Below are positions 26,796-34,868 of a stretch of DNA of 64,000 bases, one piece after another. The number at the start of each line of letters is the position of its first letter. Position 1 is the stretch's first letter. The DNA is from Bradyrhizobium sp. NDS-1 (GTDB lineage Bacteria; Pseudomonadota; Alphaproteobacteria; Rhizobiales; Xanthobacteraceae): contig NZ_CP136628.1 in the NCBI RefSeq assembly GCF_032918005.1, positions 5,441,501 through 5,505,500 of the forward strand, written 5' to 3'. Below the pieces are notes generated by a model that did not search any database, was not told where the DNA came from, and saw only the letters and a list, made by a program, of their open reading frames with translations. A program made the translations under genes and the position numbers.

Positions 26796-27149
26796 GAACC
26801 ACTCTGACAGTTGATTGGATAGGGGGCGGACCACTAGCGGCTTTGACTTGTCCTGCCAAGGCCCGCCCGTTGCAGTGCGGCCGTAACTTGGCGAGCATCT
26901 CTGCGACATCGCTTCGAACCGGATACTTCAGCCTGCCTTTCGCGGCTTTCGGCACTGGAAAGCCTCGGCAGTCCGCAGGCTCCGGCAATTTTATGTCCGA
27001 AACGGCCCCGTTAACCCGGCATTATGCTGCAATGCGAGAGTCCTCATGCTGCTATGCAAACAAGAGTATGGACATTGGCATCTGGTATACATAGCTTGCC
27101 TCTCGAAATGAGACAGCAAGGCTGACTGTCTTCTAGAAAGGGAATTCCG
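26796..27149. promoter_or_regulatory. Intergenic region with a predicted oxalate-regulon operator
   Basis: 354 bases without a recognisable gene between the divergent Hsp70-family gene and the 45-residue peptide gene. The only feature seen is the palindrome at 27076-27092. Confidence 0.6.
27076..27092 (+). promoter_or_regulatory. Predicted GntR operator upstream of the 45-residue peptide
   Basis: TGGCAT-CTGGT-ATACAT. The left half is perfect and the right half departs from ATRCCA at one position (T for C). It ends 58 bases before the ATG at 27150, the same distance as at gntR. The element at the expected -35 position is weak (ATGGAC). Confidence 0.6.
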
Positions 27150-27287
27150 ATGTCCAAGACCGCTTCCGTTGCTCTCGCCCCCTCCTCCTCGCTGTTCGCC
27201 CGCCTGATGGCCTCGATCGACAGTTTTCTGATGGCAAGCGCCGAGATTTCCAACCGCAACGGCGATCTGCCGCGTTTCGGCCTGTAA
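27150..27287 (+). CDS. Small peptide (45 aa), possibly part of the oxalate regulon
   Basis: The ATG at 27150 follows AAGGGA by 7 bases, and the frame ends at TAA 27285-27287. The translation begins MSKTASVALAPSSSLFARLM and ends AEISNRNGDLPRFGL. The centre could form an amphipathic helix (LFARLMASIDSFLMASAEI). There is no signal peptide or Cys. An operator lies just upstream and stem-loops just downstream, so it looks like a complete one-gene unit. The function is unknown; I believe similar short proteins occur in related genomes, but this cannot be checked here. Confidence 0.7.
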   Translation: MSKTASVALAPSSSLFARLMASIDSFLMASAEISNRNGDLPRFGL

Positions 27288-27350
27288 GAAGACCCTTCAA
27301 GAAGGGCCTTGCCCGCCCGGCTGGCAGTCCAGCAGACGCACGGTTTGATC

Positions 27351-27383
27351 AAATGGCCCCTCAAGTCGGGGCCATTTTCTTTT
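27351..27383 (+). terminator. Rho-independent terminator after the 45-residue peptide gene
   Basis: AATGGCCCC and GGGGCCATT pair perfectly around TCAAGTC, followed by TTCTTTT. A weaker stem with CCCTTC/GAAGGG lies just after the stop codon at about 27292-27308. Confidence 0.8.
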
Positions 27384-27751
27384 GCGCCCGATCCGGGCCC
27401 GCCACCACAACTGCGACAATTCGTCCGCCGCCTGCCCCGCCGATCTGATTGTTTGTCTACTGGCATTTCGCATACCATTGGACAAATTTGAACGATTGCA
27501 CGATCTCAGGTGCAAGACGGGGAAACGTAACGCAGGACGGGAACAGCCGAGGGGCACACCTGCCGCAACCTTGGCGACGCCCTTAGCCGAAAGAAGCGGA
27601 TGCCGCGCGTTATCCCTGCTCATAGAGTTTCTATCGGGACTGCCTTTGGAGACGGCCCATTGGGGTTGACGCCGGGCATGTGAATCGAGATGGGCTGACG
27701 CAAGCCGACAGAGAGCGGCTGCGTTCGAGGTTCGACAGGGAGAGAAACAAG
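27384..27751 (+). promoter_or_regulatory. Leader region of the second TTT operon
   Basis: 368 bases without a recognised gene. It contains the operator at 27461-27477, which is 275 bases from the tctC start. This is unusually far compared with the other copies and implies a long untranslated leader or an internal promoter. Confidence 0.5.
27461..27477 (+). promoter_or_regulatory. Predicted GntR operator upstream of the second tctCBA operon
   Basis: TGGCAT-TTCGC-ATACCA, both half-sites matching the consensus. TTGTCT begins 8 bases upstream of it, the same offset as in most other copies. Confidence 0.72.
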
Positions 27752-28759
27752 ATGAAGCCATTCGTTCTGAATGTCGCTCTGGCGGCAATCGCAATGTCGT
27801 GCGCCAGCAACACCGCAAGCCACGCTGGCTGGGAACCGGTCCGTCCCGTCGAATTCGTGGTGCCGGCGGGCACCGGGGGCGGCGCCGACCAGATGGCACG
27901 CACCATCCAGGGCATCGTCACCAAGCACAATCTGATGAAGCAGCCGCTGGTCGTCATCAACAAGGCCGGCGGCGCGGGCGGCGAAGGCTTCCTGGATCTG
28001 AAGACGTCCTCGGGCAATCCTCACAAGATCATCATCACGCTGTCGAACCTGTTCACGACGCCGCTGGCGACGGGAATTCCGTTCAACTGGAAGGATCTGA
28101 CCCCGGTTGCGATGCTGGCGCTCGACGAGTTCGTGCTCTGGGTGAATGCCGAAAAGCCGTACACCACGGTCAAGGACTACGTCGACGCGGCGAAGAAGGC
28201 ACCGGCCGGCTCATTCAAGATGGGCGGCACAGGCTCCAAGCAGGAAGACCAGATCATCACGGTCGGCATCGAGAAGGCGATCGAGGCGAAGTTCACCTAC
28301 ATTCCCTACAAGGGCGGTGGCGAAGTCGCCGTTCAGCTCGTCGGCAATCACGTCGATTCGACCGTCAACAATCCAATCGAGGCGGTCGCGCAATGGCGCG
28401 GCGGCAAGCTCCGCCCGCTCTGCGTGTTCGACGCCCAACCGATGGCCTATGACGAGCCGGTCGCCGAGGGCAAGGCCTGGAAGGATATTCCGACCTGCAA
28501 GTCGCAGGGCCTTGCAATGGAATATCTCATGCTGCGCGGCATCTTCATGTCGCCCAAGGCCACCAAGGATCAGATCGAATATTACGTCGAGCTGTTCAAG
28601 AAGGTCCGCGCCACGCCGGAATGGCAGGATTTCATGAAGAGCGGCGCCTTCAACACGACCTTCCTGACCGGCGCCGACTACGCCAAGTGGATCGAGGCGG
28701 AGGAGAAGCGCCACGAGGGCTTGATGAAGGACGCCGGTTTCCTCGCATCGGCAAACTGA
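27752..28759 (+). CDS. tctC: Tripartite tricarboxylate transporter, periplasmic binding protein TctC
   Basis: 335 residues with a signal peptide ending near SNTASHAGW (about residue 25). Bug-type signatures are PVEFVVPAGTGGGADQMARTIQ, NKAGGAGGEGFLDLK and TYIPYKGGGEVAVQLVGNHVDSTVNNP. The start at 27752 follows GGGAGAG by 8 bases. It heads a tctC-tctB-tctA operon lying between oxalate genes and preceded by a copy of their operator, so an oxalate-related acid is the inferred ligand. That is not proven by any residue. Confidence 0.92.
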   Translation: MKPFVLNVALAAIAMSCASNTASHAGWEPVRPVEFVVPAGTGGGADQMARTIQGIVTKHNLMKQPLVVINKAGGAGGEGFLDLKTSSGNPHKIIITLSNLFTTPLATGIPFNWKDLTPVAMLALDEFVLWVNAEKPYTTVKDYVDAAKKAPAGSFKMGGTGSKQEDQIITVGIEKAIEAKFTYIPYKGGGEVAVQLVGNHVDSTVNNPIEAVAQWRGGKLRPLCVFDAQPMAYDEPVAEGKAWKDIPTCKSQGLAMEYLMLRGIFMSPKATKDQIEYYVELFKKVRATPEWQDFMKSGAFNTTFLTGADYAKWIEAEEKRHEGLMKDAGFLASAN

Positions 28760-28844
28760 CGGGGATTTCGACGACGGCTGAGGACGCTGGCCGTCCTCCC
28801 GTCTGCCGCGATCGCGAAAGACTGAAATTCCGCCTGGAGGTCCC

Positions 28845-29342
28845 ATGACTGAACGATCCGGATCCGCATCTGGCCCGGCGCACAAGACGCTGGAGATCGG
28901 CATGGCGCTGCTGATCGGCGCCTTCGGCCTGGTCGTGATCTTCGGCAGCCTGAAGGCCGGCATCAACTGGGGCGCCGAGGGCCCGCGTGCCGGCTTCTTC
29001 CCCTTCTATATCGGCGCCGCCATCGTCGCCTCGAGCGCCATCAACCTGTGGCACGCGCAGCGCGACGACGACGGCCGGCTGTTCGCAGAATGGGGACAGC
29101 TGCGCCAGGTCATGAGCGTCGTCGTGCCCACCGCGATCTATGTCGGCTCGATGCCGTTCATCGGCCTCTACGTCGGCTCCATGGTCTTCATCGCCTGGTT
29201 CATGCGCTGGCTCGGCGCCTATCGCTGGCTGACGGTTGCCGCGATCGCCATCGGCATGCCGGTCGTGACCTATCTGGTTTTCGAGCGCTGGTTCCTGGTC
29301 CCGCTTCCCAAGGGACCGCTCGAGGAATGGCTCGGTCTGTAA
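28845..29342 (+). CDS. tctB: Tripartite tricarboxylate transporter, small permease subunit TctB
   Basis: 165 residues with four hydrophobic segments (about 18-36, 45-62, 85-105 and 115-150), typical of TctB. TGGAGG lies 5 bases before the ATG. It lies 85 bases after tctC and 51 bases before tctA on the same strand. It supports TctA in the membrane. Confidence 0.9.
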   Translation: MTERSGSASGPAHKTLEIGMALLIGAFGLVVIFGSLKAGINWGAEGPRAGFFPFYIGAAIVASSAINLWHAQRDDDGRLFAEWGQLRQVMSVVVPTAIYVGSMPFIGLYVGSMVFIAWFMRWLGAYRWLTVAAIAIGMPVVTYLVFERWFLVPLPKGPLEEWLGL

Positions 29343-29393
29343 GAAGCTGCGCCGTCATCCCCGTTATTGCTTATTGCTGCAGGACGTATCGAC

Positions 29394-30893
29394 ATGGAAG
29401 AGTTGGCCAATCTGTTTCACGGCTTCGCGGTCGCCCTGCAGCCCTACAACATCATGCTGATGATCATCGGCATCACGCTCGGGGTCATCATCGGCGTGCT
29501 GCCGGGGCTCGGGGGCGCCAACGGCGTCGCCATCCTCCTGCCGCTGACCTTCAGCATGCCGCCGACATCGGCGATCATCATGCTCTCCTGCATCTATTGG
29601 GGCGCGCTGTTCGGCGGCGCCATCACCTCGATCCTGTTCAACATACCCGGCGAGCCTTGGTCGGTGGCGACCACCTTCGACGGCTATCCGATGGCGCAAC
29701 AGGGCAAGCCCGGCGAAGCCCTGACCGCCGCCTTCACCTCCTCCTTCGTCGGCGCGCTGTTTGCCGTCATCATGATCACGCTGGTTGCGCCCCTCGTCGC
29801 GGGCTTCGCGCTGAGATTTGGTCCAGCGGAGAAGTTCGCGGTCTATTTCCTCGCCTTCTGCAGCTTCGTCGGGCTGAGCAAGGAGCCGCCGTTCAAGACC
29901 ATCGCCGCGATGATGATTGGCTTCGCGCTCGCCGCGGTCGGTCTCGATTCGATCACCGGGCAGTTACGGCTGACCTTCGGCATCACCGAGCTGCTCAACG
30001 GATTCGACTTCCTGATCGCCGTGATCGGCCTGTTCGGCATCGGCGAGATCCTGCTGACCATGGAGGAAGGGCTGGCGTTCCGCGGCGGCAAGGCCAGCAT
30101 CAACCTGCGCGTCGTGCTCCAGACCTGGCGGGAACTGCCCGCCTATTGGATGACTTCGCTGCGTTCCTGCCTGATCGGCTGCTGGATGGGGGTCACGCCG
30201 GCCGGCGCGACGCCGGCGTCTTTCATGAGCTACGGCATCGCCAAGCGCCTGGCGCGGCGCGGCAACAATTTCGGCAAGGGCGAGATCGAGGGCGTGATCG
30301 CGCCGGAGACGGCCGCGCATGCCGCGGGCACCGCGGCGCTGCTGCCGATGCTCTCGCTCGGCGTGCCCGGCTCGCCGACCGCGGCCGTGCTGCTCGGCGG
30401 CTTGCTGATCTGGGGCCTGCAGCCCGGCCCGATGCTGTTCGTCGAGCAGAAGGAGTTCGTCTGGGGCCTGATCGCCTCGATGTATCTCGGCAATATCGTG
30501 GGCCTGATCGTCGTGCTGACCTGCGTGCCGATCTTCGCCGCGATCCTGCGCGTGCCCTTCGGCATCATCGCGCCTCTGATCCTGGTGCTCTGCGCGATCG
30601 GCGCCTATTCGGTGCACAACAGCACCTTCGACGTGATGCTGATGCTGGTGTTCGGCGTGATCGGCTATCTCCTGAAGAAGTGCAACTACCCGCTCGCGCC
30701 GCTGGTGCTCGCCATCGTGCTCGGCGACAAGGCGGAGGAAGCCTTCCGCCAGTCGCTGCTGGGATCGCAGGGCTCGCTGGGCATCTTCTTCTCCAACGGC
30801 CTCGTCAGCACGATCATGGCGCTCGGCCTGGTCGCCCTGTTCTGGTCCGCGATCCAGGAAGGCTACAGCCGCCTGCGCATGTCGATGGCGTGA
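29394..30893 (+). CDS. tctA: Tripartite tricarboxylate transporter, large permease subunit TctA
   Basis: 499 residues with about 12 membrane segments. Signatures are GVIIGVLPGLGGANGVAILLPLTF and SCIYWGALFGGAITSILFNIPGEPWSVATTFDGYP, then GVTPAGATPASFMSYGIAKRLARRGNNFGKGEIEGVIAPETAAHA. It forms the permease with TctB for the solute bound by the TctC at 27752. An upstream in-frame TTG at 29367 is less likely than the ATG used. Confidence 0.95.
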   Translation: MEELANLFHGFAVALQPYNIMLMIIGITLGVIIGVLPGLGGANGVAILLPLTFSMPPTSAIIMLSCIYWGALFGGAITSILFNIPGEPWSVATTFDGYPMAQQGKPGEALTAAFTSSFVGALFAVIMITLVAPLVAGFALRFGPAEKFAVYFLAFCSFVGLSKEPPFKTIAAMMIGFALAAVGLDSITGQLRLTFGITELLNGFDFLIAVIGLFGIGEILLTMEEGLAFRGGKASINLRVVLQTWRELPAYWMTSLRSCLIGCWMGVTPAGATPASFMSYGIAKRLARRGNNFGKGEIEGVIAPETAAHAAGTAALLPMLSLGVPGSPTAAVLLGGLLIWGLQPGPMLFVEQKEFVWGLIASMYLGNIVGLIVVLTCVPIFAAILRVPFGIIAPLILVLCAIGAYSVHNSTFDVMLMLVFGVIGYLLKKCNYPLAPLVLAIVLGDKAEEAFRQSLLGSQGSLGIFFSNGLVSTIMALGLVALFWSAIQEGYSRLRMSMA

Positions 30894-31285
30894 GGCGAGA
30901 TTCGCCCCGCCGCCACTGCCAAACCGTCGCAGGCTGAACTGCTGGGATAACGAATTCCAGCAAGAGCGCCCTCGTCCAACGCTCCCAGCCGGCAGCGCGC
31001 GAGCAGCGTATGAGCGGAAAATTCTCCGCTCGCACCAACTTTTCCCGCACCCTCCGAGCGACACCGCCTTGGTGAAAATATCCATTAAATCAACTAGTTG
31101 CATGACTTACTGGCCATTCCAATCAGCACGCGGGTCTTTACAATCCGGCGCTGATGGCGCATGTGAACAGGCCCGCGTTATTTCGCCGCACCTCACCGTC
31201 CTCAGCTTGAATCTTGGCATAATGCATACCAGGATGCGGGCCAGCGCATGCATAAGAATGATCGGCGCATTCGGGAGGGTTTTTA
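30894..31285. promoter_or_regulatory. Intergenic region with operator before the first antiporter
   Basis: 392 bases without a recognised gene. It contains the operator at 31215-31231 and is AT-rich around 31075-31130. No tRNA, small RNA or clear terminator for tctA was found. Confidence 0.5.
31215..31231 (+). promoter_or_regulatory. Predicted GntR operator upstream of the first MFS antiporter
   Basis: TGGCAT-AATGC-ATACCA with both half-sites matching. TTGAAT starts 8 bases upstream. It ends 55 bases before the ATG at 31286. Confidence 0.75.
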
Positions 31286-32575
31286 ATGACGGACATGGTG
31301 CATTCGGCAGCGGCCCCTGGTGTCGCGCGCGTAAGCGACGCCTATCGGTGGACGCAGCTGGCGGTTGGCGTCGCGGCGATGGTGATGATCGCCAATTACC
31401 AATACGGCTGGACGTTCTTCGTCCCTGACATCCAGAAGACGTTCGGCTGGGATCGCGCCTCGATCCAATGGGCCTTTACGCTATTCGTGCTGTTCGAGAC
31501 CTGGCTGGTGCCGATCGAAGGATGGTTCGTCGACAAATACGGTCCGCGAATCGTCGTGCTGGTCGGCGGCGTGCTCTGCGCCATCGGTTGGGCGATCAAC
31601 GCGCAGGCCACCACGCTCAACGGCTACTATCTCGGCATGATCATCGCGGGCATCGGCGCCGGCGGCGTCTACGGCACCTGCGTCGGCAACGCGCTGAAGT
31701 GGTTTCCGGACAAGCGCGGTCTTGCCGCGGGCATCACGGCCGCGGGCTTCGGCGCAGGCTCCGCGCTGACCGTCGCGCCGATCCAGGCCATGATCAAGGA
31801 CAGTGGCTTCCAGACCACCTTCCTCTATTTCGGCCTCGGCCAAGGCCTCATCATCTGCATCCTCGCCTTCTTCCTGCTCGCGCCGAAAGCCGGCCAGGTG
31901 CCCAACGTGGTGGCGAACGCCAATCTGCTGCAGACCCGCCGTAACTACCAGCCGACCGAAGTTCTGCGTCAGCCGATCTTCTGGCTGATGTACTTCATGT
32001 TCGTGATCGTCGGCGCCGGCGGCTTGATGGTGACGGCAAACCTGAAGCCGATCGCGGCCGACTGGAAGGTCGACAACGTGCCGGTCACGCTGATGGCGGT
32101 GACGATGACGGCGGTGACCTTCGCGGCGACGATCGACCGCGTGCTCAACGGCCTGACGCGTCCGTTCTTCGGCTGGATCTCCGACATGATCGGCCGCGAG
32201 AACACGATGTTCATCGCCTTCGGCATGGAAGGTTTCGGCATCTGGATGCTCTACCTCTGGGGCCACGATCCGATCTGGTTCGTGCTGCTCTCGGGCTTCG
32301 TGTTCTTCGCCTGGGGTGAGATCTACTCGCTGTTCCCGTCGACCTGCACCGACACGTTCGGCGCCAAGTTCGCGACCACCAATGCCGGCCTGCTCTACAC
32401 CGCGAAGGGCACCGCCGCGCTGCTGGTGCCGATCGCGAACTACATGCAGCAATCGTCGGGCACCTGGGACGCCGTGTTCATCATCGCGGCCGGCGCCAAC
32501 ATCCTGGCTTCGCTGCTGGCGATCGCGGTGCTCAAACCCTGGCGTAAGATCGTCGTCGCGAAATCGACCGTCTGA
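31286..32575 (+). CDS. oxlT: Oxalate/formate antiporter-type MFS transporter (first copy)
   Basis: 429 residues with 12 predicted membrane segments. Motifs of the oxalate/formate antiporter family include NYQYGWTFFVPDIQKTFGW, FETWLVPIEGWFVDKYGPR (the MFS loop 2-3 motif) and GTCVGNALKWFPDKRGLAAGITAAGFGAG. RPFFGWISDMIGREN is the second-half loop. In Oxalobacter, OxlT swaps oxalate in for formate out, the same chemistry Oxc and Frc need here. GGGAGG precedes the ATG. A terminator follows, and a paralogue comes next. The exact substrate is inferred from family and context. Confidence 0.9.
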   Translation: MTDMVHSAAAPGVARVSDAYRWTQLAVGVAAMVMIANYQYGWTFFVPDIQKTFGWDRASIQWAFTLFVLFETWLVPIEGWFVDKYGPRIVVLVGGVLCAIGWAINAQATTLNGYYLGMIIAGIGAGGVYGTCVGNALKWFPDKRGLAAGITAAGFGAGSALTVAPIQAMIKDSGFQTTFLYFGLGQGLIICILAFFLLAPKAGQVPNVVANANLLQTRRNYQPTEVLRQPIFWLMYFMFVIVGAGGLMVTANLKPIAADWKVDNVPVTLMAVTMTAVTFAATIDRVLNGLTRPFFGWISDMIGRENTMFIAFGMEGFGIWMLYLWGHDPIWFVLLSGFVFFAWGEIYSLFPSTCTDTFGAKFATTNAGLLYTAKGTAALLVPIANYMQQSSGTWDAVFIIAAGANILASLLAIAVLKPWRKIVVAKSTV

Positions 32576-32598
32576 CGCTCCACCATTCACCAAGCAAG

Positions 32599-32630
32599 AC
32601 GCCCGGCCGAACGGCCGGGCGTTGTCGTTT
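32599..32630 (+). terminator. Rho-independent terminator after the first antiporter
   Basis: ACGCCCGGCC and GGCCGGGCGT pair perfectly around GAAC, followed by TGTCGTTT. It separates the two antiporter genes, so each has its own promoter. Confidence 0.78.
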
Positions 32631-32704
32631 GCGGAAGAGTCCGCGCCCCCCGAGATGGAACCGGCGGCGTTCTGCAAGGAGACGCCAAGTTAGGGCTTGC
32701 AATC

Positions 32705-32721
32705 TGGAATATCGTATACCA
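32705..32721 (+). promoter_or_regulatory. Predicted GntR operator upstream of the second MFS antiporter
   Basis: TGGAAT-ATCGT-ATACCA: the left half has A in place of C, the right half is perfect. TTGCAA starts 8 bases upstream. It ends 102 bases before the ATG at 32823. Confidence 0.65.
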
Positions 32722-32822
32722 ATCTCCGGCTCGCGCCTGCGACGATAAGCCACAATATTTGCGACATCAGGTCATCTTGCGATCCTGTGTTGCAGCCAAT
32801 CAGGCGCGTTGGGAGGTTCTCG

Positions 32823-34157
32823 ATGATTTCCAGCCCGGATGGCGCCCTCACCGCCGCGCCGCTTCGCACAGGTTTCCGCTGGCTCCAGCTCGGCATGGGC
32901 ATCGTCTGCATGGCGATGATCGCCAATCTGCAATATGGCTGGACCCTATTCGTCGATCCGATCGACGCCGCCCACCATTGGGGGCGCGCCGCGATCCAGC
33001 TCGCTTTCACCATCTTCGTCGTCACCGAGACGTGGCTGGTACCGGTCGAGGCCTGGTTCGTCGACAAATACGGCCCGCGCATCGTCATCATGTTCGGCGG
33101 CGTGATGATCGCGCTCTCCTGGATTCTCAACTCCTATGCCGACTCGCTCACGCTGCTCTACGCAGCCGCGATCATCGGCGGCATGGGCGCGGGCGCGGTG
33201 TACGGCACCTGCGTCGGCAACGCGCTGAAATGGTTTCCGGATCGCCGCGGCCTTGCCGCCGGCGCGACCGCCGCTGGCTTCGGCGCCGGCGCCGCGCTCA
33301 CCATCGTGCCGATCGCGAGCATGATCGCATCGAGCGGCTATCAGCACGCCTTCCTCACCTTCGGCATCGGCCAGGGCGTGATCGTCTTCGCACTCGCCTT
33401 CTTCATCCAGCCGCCGCGACTCGCGATCCCGCCGAAGAAGAAGCAGCTCAATCTGCCGCAAACCAGGATCGACTTCACCCCGCCGCAGGTGCTGCGCACC
33501 TCCATTTTTTGGGTCATGTACCTCGTCTTCGTCATGGTCGCCTCGGGAGGCCTGATGACGGCGGCGCAGATCGGCCCGATCGCGCACGACTTCAAGATCG
33601 CCGACACGCCGGTCACGCTCGCCGGCTTCCAGATGGCGGCGCTGACCTTCGCGATCTCGCTCGACCGCATCCTCGATGGTTTCGGCCGTCCGTTCTTCGG
33701 CTTCGTCTCCGACACGATCGGCCGCGAGCACACCATGTTCATCGCGTTCGGCACCGCCGCCTTGATGCTCCTGACACTGTCAGCCTACGGCCACATCCCG
33801 CAGGTCTTCGTGCTGGCGACCGCGGTTTACTTCGGCGTGTTCGGCGAGATCTACTCGCTGTTTCCCGCCACCTGCGGCGACACTTTCGGCTCGAAGTTCG
33901 CAACCACCAACAACGGCATGCTCTACACCGCGAAGGGCACCGCCTCCCTGCTCGTTCCGCTCGCAAGCGTCATCTCGGCTGCCTATGGCTGGAAAGCCGT
34001 GTTCGTGGTCGCGGTGGCCTTGAACGCGACGGCGGCGCTGATGGCGCTGTTCGTGATCAAGCCGCTGCGCCGCTCCTTCATCCTCGGCAAGGAAGCCGAG
34101 AGCACCGAGGCCGCGACCGGTCGCGCCAAGACAACCGCAAAGACCGAGACGGTCTGA
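32823..34157 (+). CDS. oxlT: Oxalate/formate antiporter-type MFS transporter (second copy)
   Basis: 444 residues with 12 membrane segments, clearly a paralogue of the gene at 31286. It shares NLQYGWTLFVDPIDAAHHWG, TETWLVPVEAWFVDKYGPR and GTCVGNALKWFPDRRGLAAG, and GRPFFGFVSDTIGREHT. It carries an extra charged C-terminal tail (GKEAESTEAATGRAKTTAK). The ATG at 32823 follows GGGAGG by 7 bases; the longer open frame upstream runs through the operator and is rejected. Different affinity or a related acid such as formate or glyoxylate could explain keeping two copies. Confidence 0.88.
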   Translation: MISSPDGALTAAPLRTGFRWLQLGMGIVCMAMIANLQYGWTLFVDPIDAAHHWGRAAIQLAFTIFVVTETWLVPVEAWFVDKYGPRIVIMFGGVMIALSWILNSYADSLTLLYAAAIIGGMGAGAVYGTCVGNALKWFPDRRGLAAGATAAGFGAGAALTIVPIASMIASSGYQHAFLTFGIGQGVIVFALAFFIQPPRLAIPPKKKQLNLPQTRIDFTPPQVLRTSIFWVMYLVFVMVASGGLMTAAQIGPIAHDFKIADTPVTLAGFQMAALTFAISLDRILDGFGRPFFGFVSDTIGREHTMFIAFGTAALMLLTLSAYGHIPQVFVLATAVYFGVFGEIYSLFPATCGDTFGSKFATTNNGMLYTAKGTASLLVPLASVISAAYGWKAVFVVAVALNATAALMALFVIKPLRRSFILGKEAESTEAATGRAKTTAKTETV

Positions 34158-34283
34158 CCGCCGCACGCTTTCGCGCAAGGGGAAAGGGGCGCAGCGATGC
34201 GCCTCTTCCTCCTCTCCTTGCGTCAAATGTCAGTATTGCTGTCGCAAGATTTTTCGGATCACCCAAATGCAGCGCTTGACGAT

Positions 34284-34300
34284 TGGCATTATGTATACCA
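34284..34300 (+). promoter_or_regulatory. Predicted GntR operator upstream of the CBS-panE-FAH genes
   Basis: TGGCAT-TATGT-ATACCA with both half-sites matching. TTGACG starts 8 bases upstream and CACACT lies 17 bases after it, a plausible -35/-10 pair spanning the operator. It ends 34 bases before the ATG at 34334. Confidence 0.75.
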
Positions 34301-34333
34301 CACTTCTCCCAACATTCACCCAGGGAGGTTGCA

Positions 34334-34762
34334 ATGCTGGTCGGAGACATTCTGCGCAAGAAGACGCCGCGCGTTGTCACGGTGCGAATGAACGAAACGG
34401 TGGGTATCGCCGCCAAGCTGATGCGCGCCAACAACATCAGCGCTCTCGTGGTCAAGGACGTGGTCCGCTCCGAGGGTAACACTGCGGTCGGCATGTTCAC
34501 CGAGCGCGACGTGGTGCGCGCCGTCGCCGAGCACGGCGCGAACGCCGTCAACGTCAAGGTCTCGCAGCTCGTCTCGGTGCAGCAGCTTGTGTCCTGCGCC
34601 TCGAGCGACACGATCGAGCAGGTCCGGCATCTGATGAACATTCATCACATCCGCCATTTGCCTGTGATCGACGATTACAGCCTCGTCTCCGTCATCAGCA
34701 TGCGCGACATCGCAGCCGCCATGGACGAGGCCATCAACGGCAAGCCGCAAGCGGCAGCCTAA
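34334..34762 (+). CDS. Two-CBS-domain protein
   Basis: 142 residues made of two CBS motifs. The first is about 8-70 (KKTPRVVTVRMNETVGIAAKLMRANNISALVV, ending GMFTERDVVRAV). The second is about 78-135 (SCASSDTIEQVRHLMNIHHIRHLPVID, ending SVISMRDIAAAM). Such stand-alone pairs bind adenine nucleotides and report energy or cofactor state to partner proteins. GGGAGG lies 7 bases before the ATG. It has the shared operator directly upstream. A role in sensing AMP/ATP or CoA status during oxalate growth is a guess. Confidence 0.9.
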   Translation: MLVGDILRKKTPRVVTVRMNETVGIAAKLMRANNISALVVKDVVRSEGNTAVGMFTERDVVRAVAEHGANAVNVKVSQLVSVQQLVSCASSDTIEQVRHLMNIHHIRHLPVIDDYSLVSVISMRDIAAAMDEAINGKPQAAA

Positions 34763-34794
34763 AAGCGGCAAAACTTCCCCTGTGACTACCGGCC

Positions 34795-34818
34795 CCGGCT
34801 CGGATCCTTCCGAGCCGG
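34795..34818 (+). terminator. Stem-loop between the CBS and PanE-like genes
   Basis: CCGGCTCGGA and TCCGAGCCGG pair perfectly around TCCT in the 106-base gap. The following sequence has only TCTTTC, so termination may be partial and let the PanE-like and FAH genes be read at a lower level. Confidence 0.55.
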
Positions 34819-34868
34819 ACCGGATCTTTCGTCCCAAATTCCGGCTTCCGCTGCTTCGCGAGGACTTC

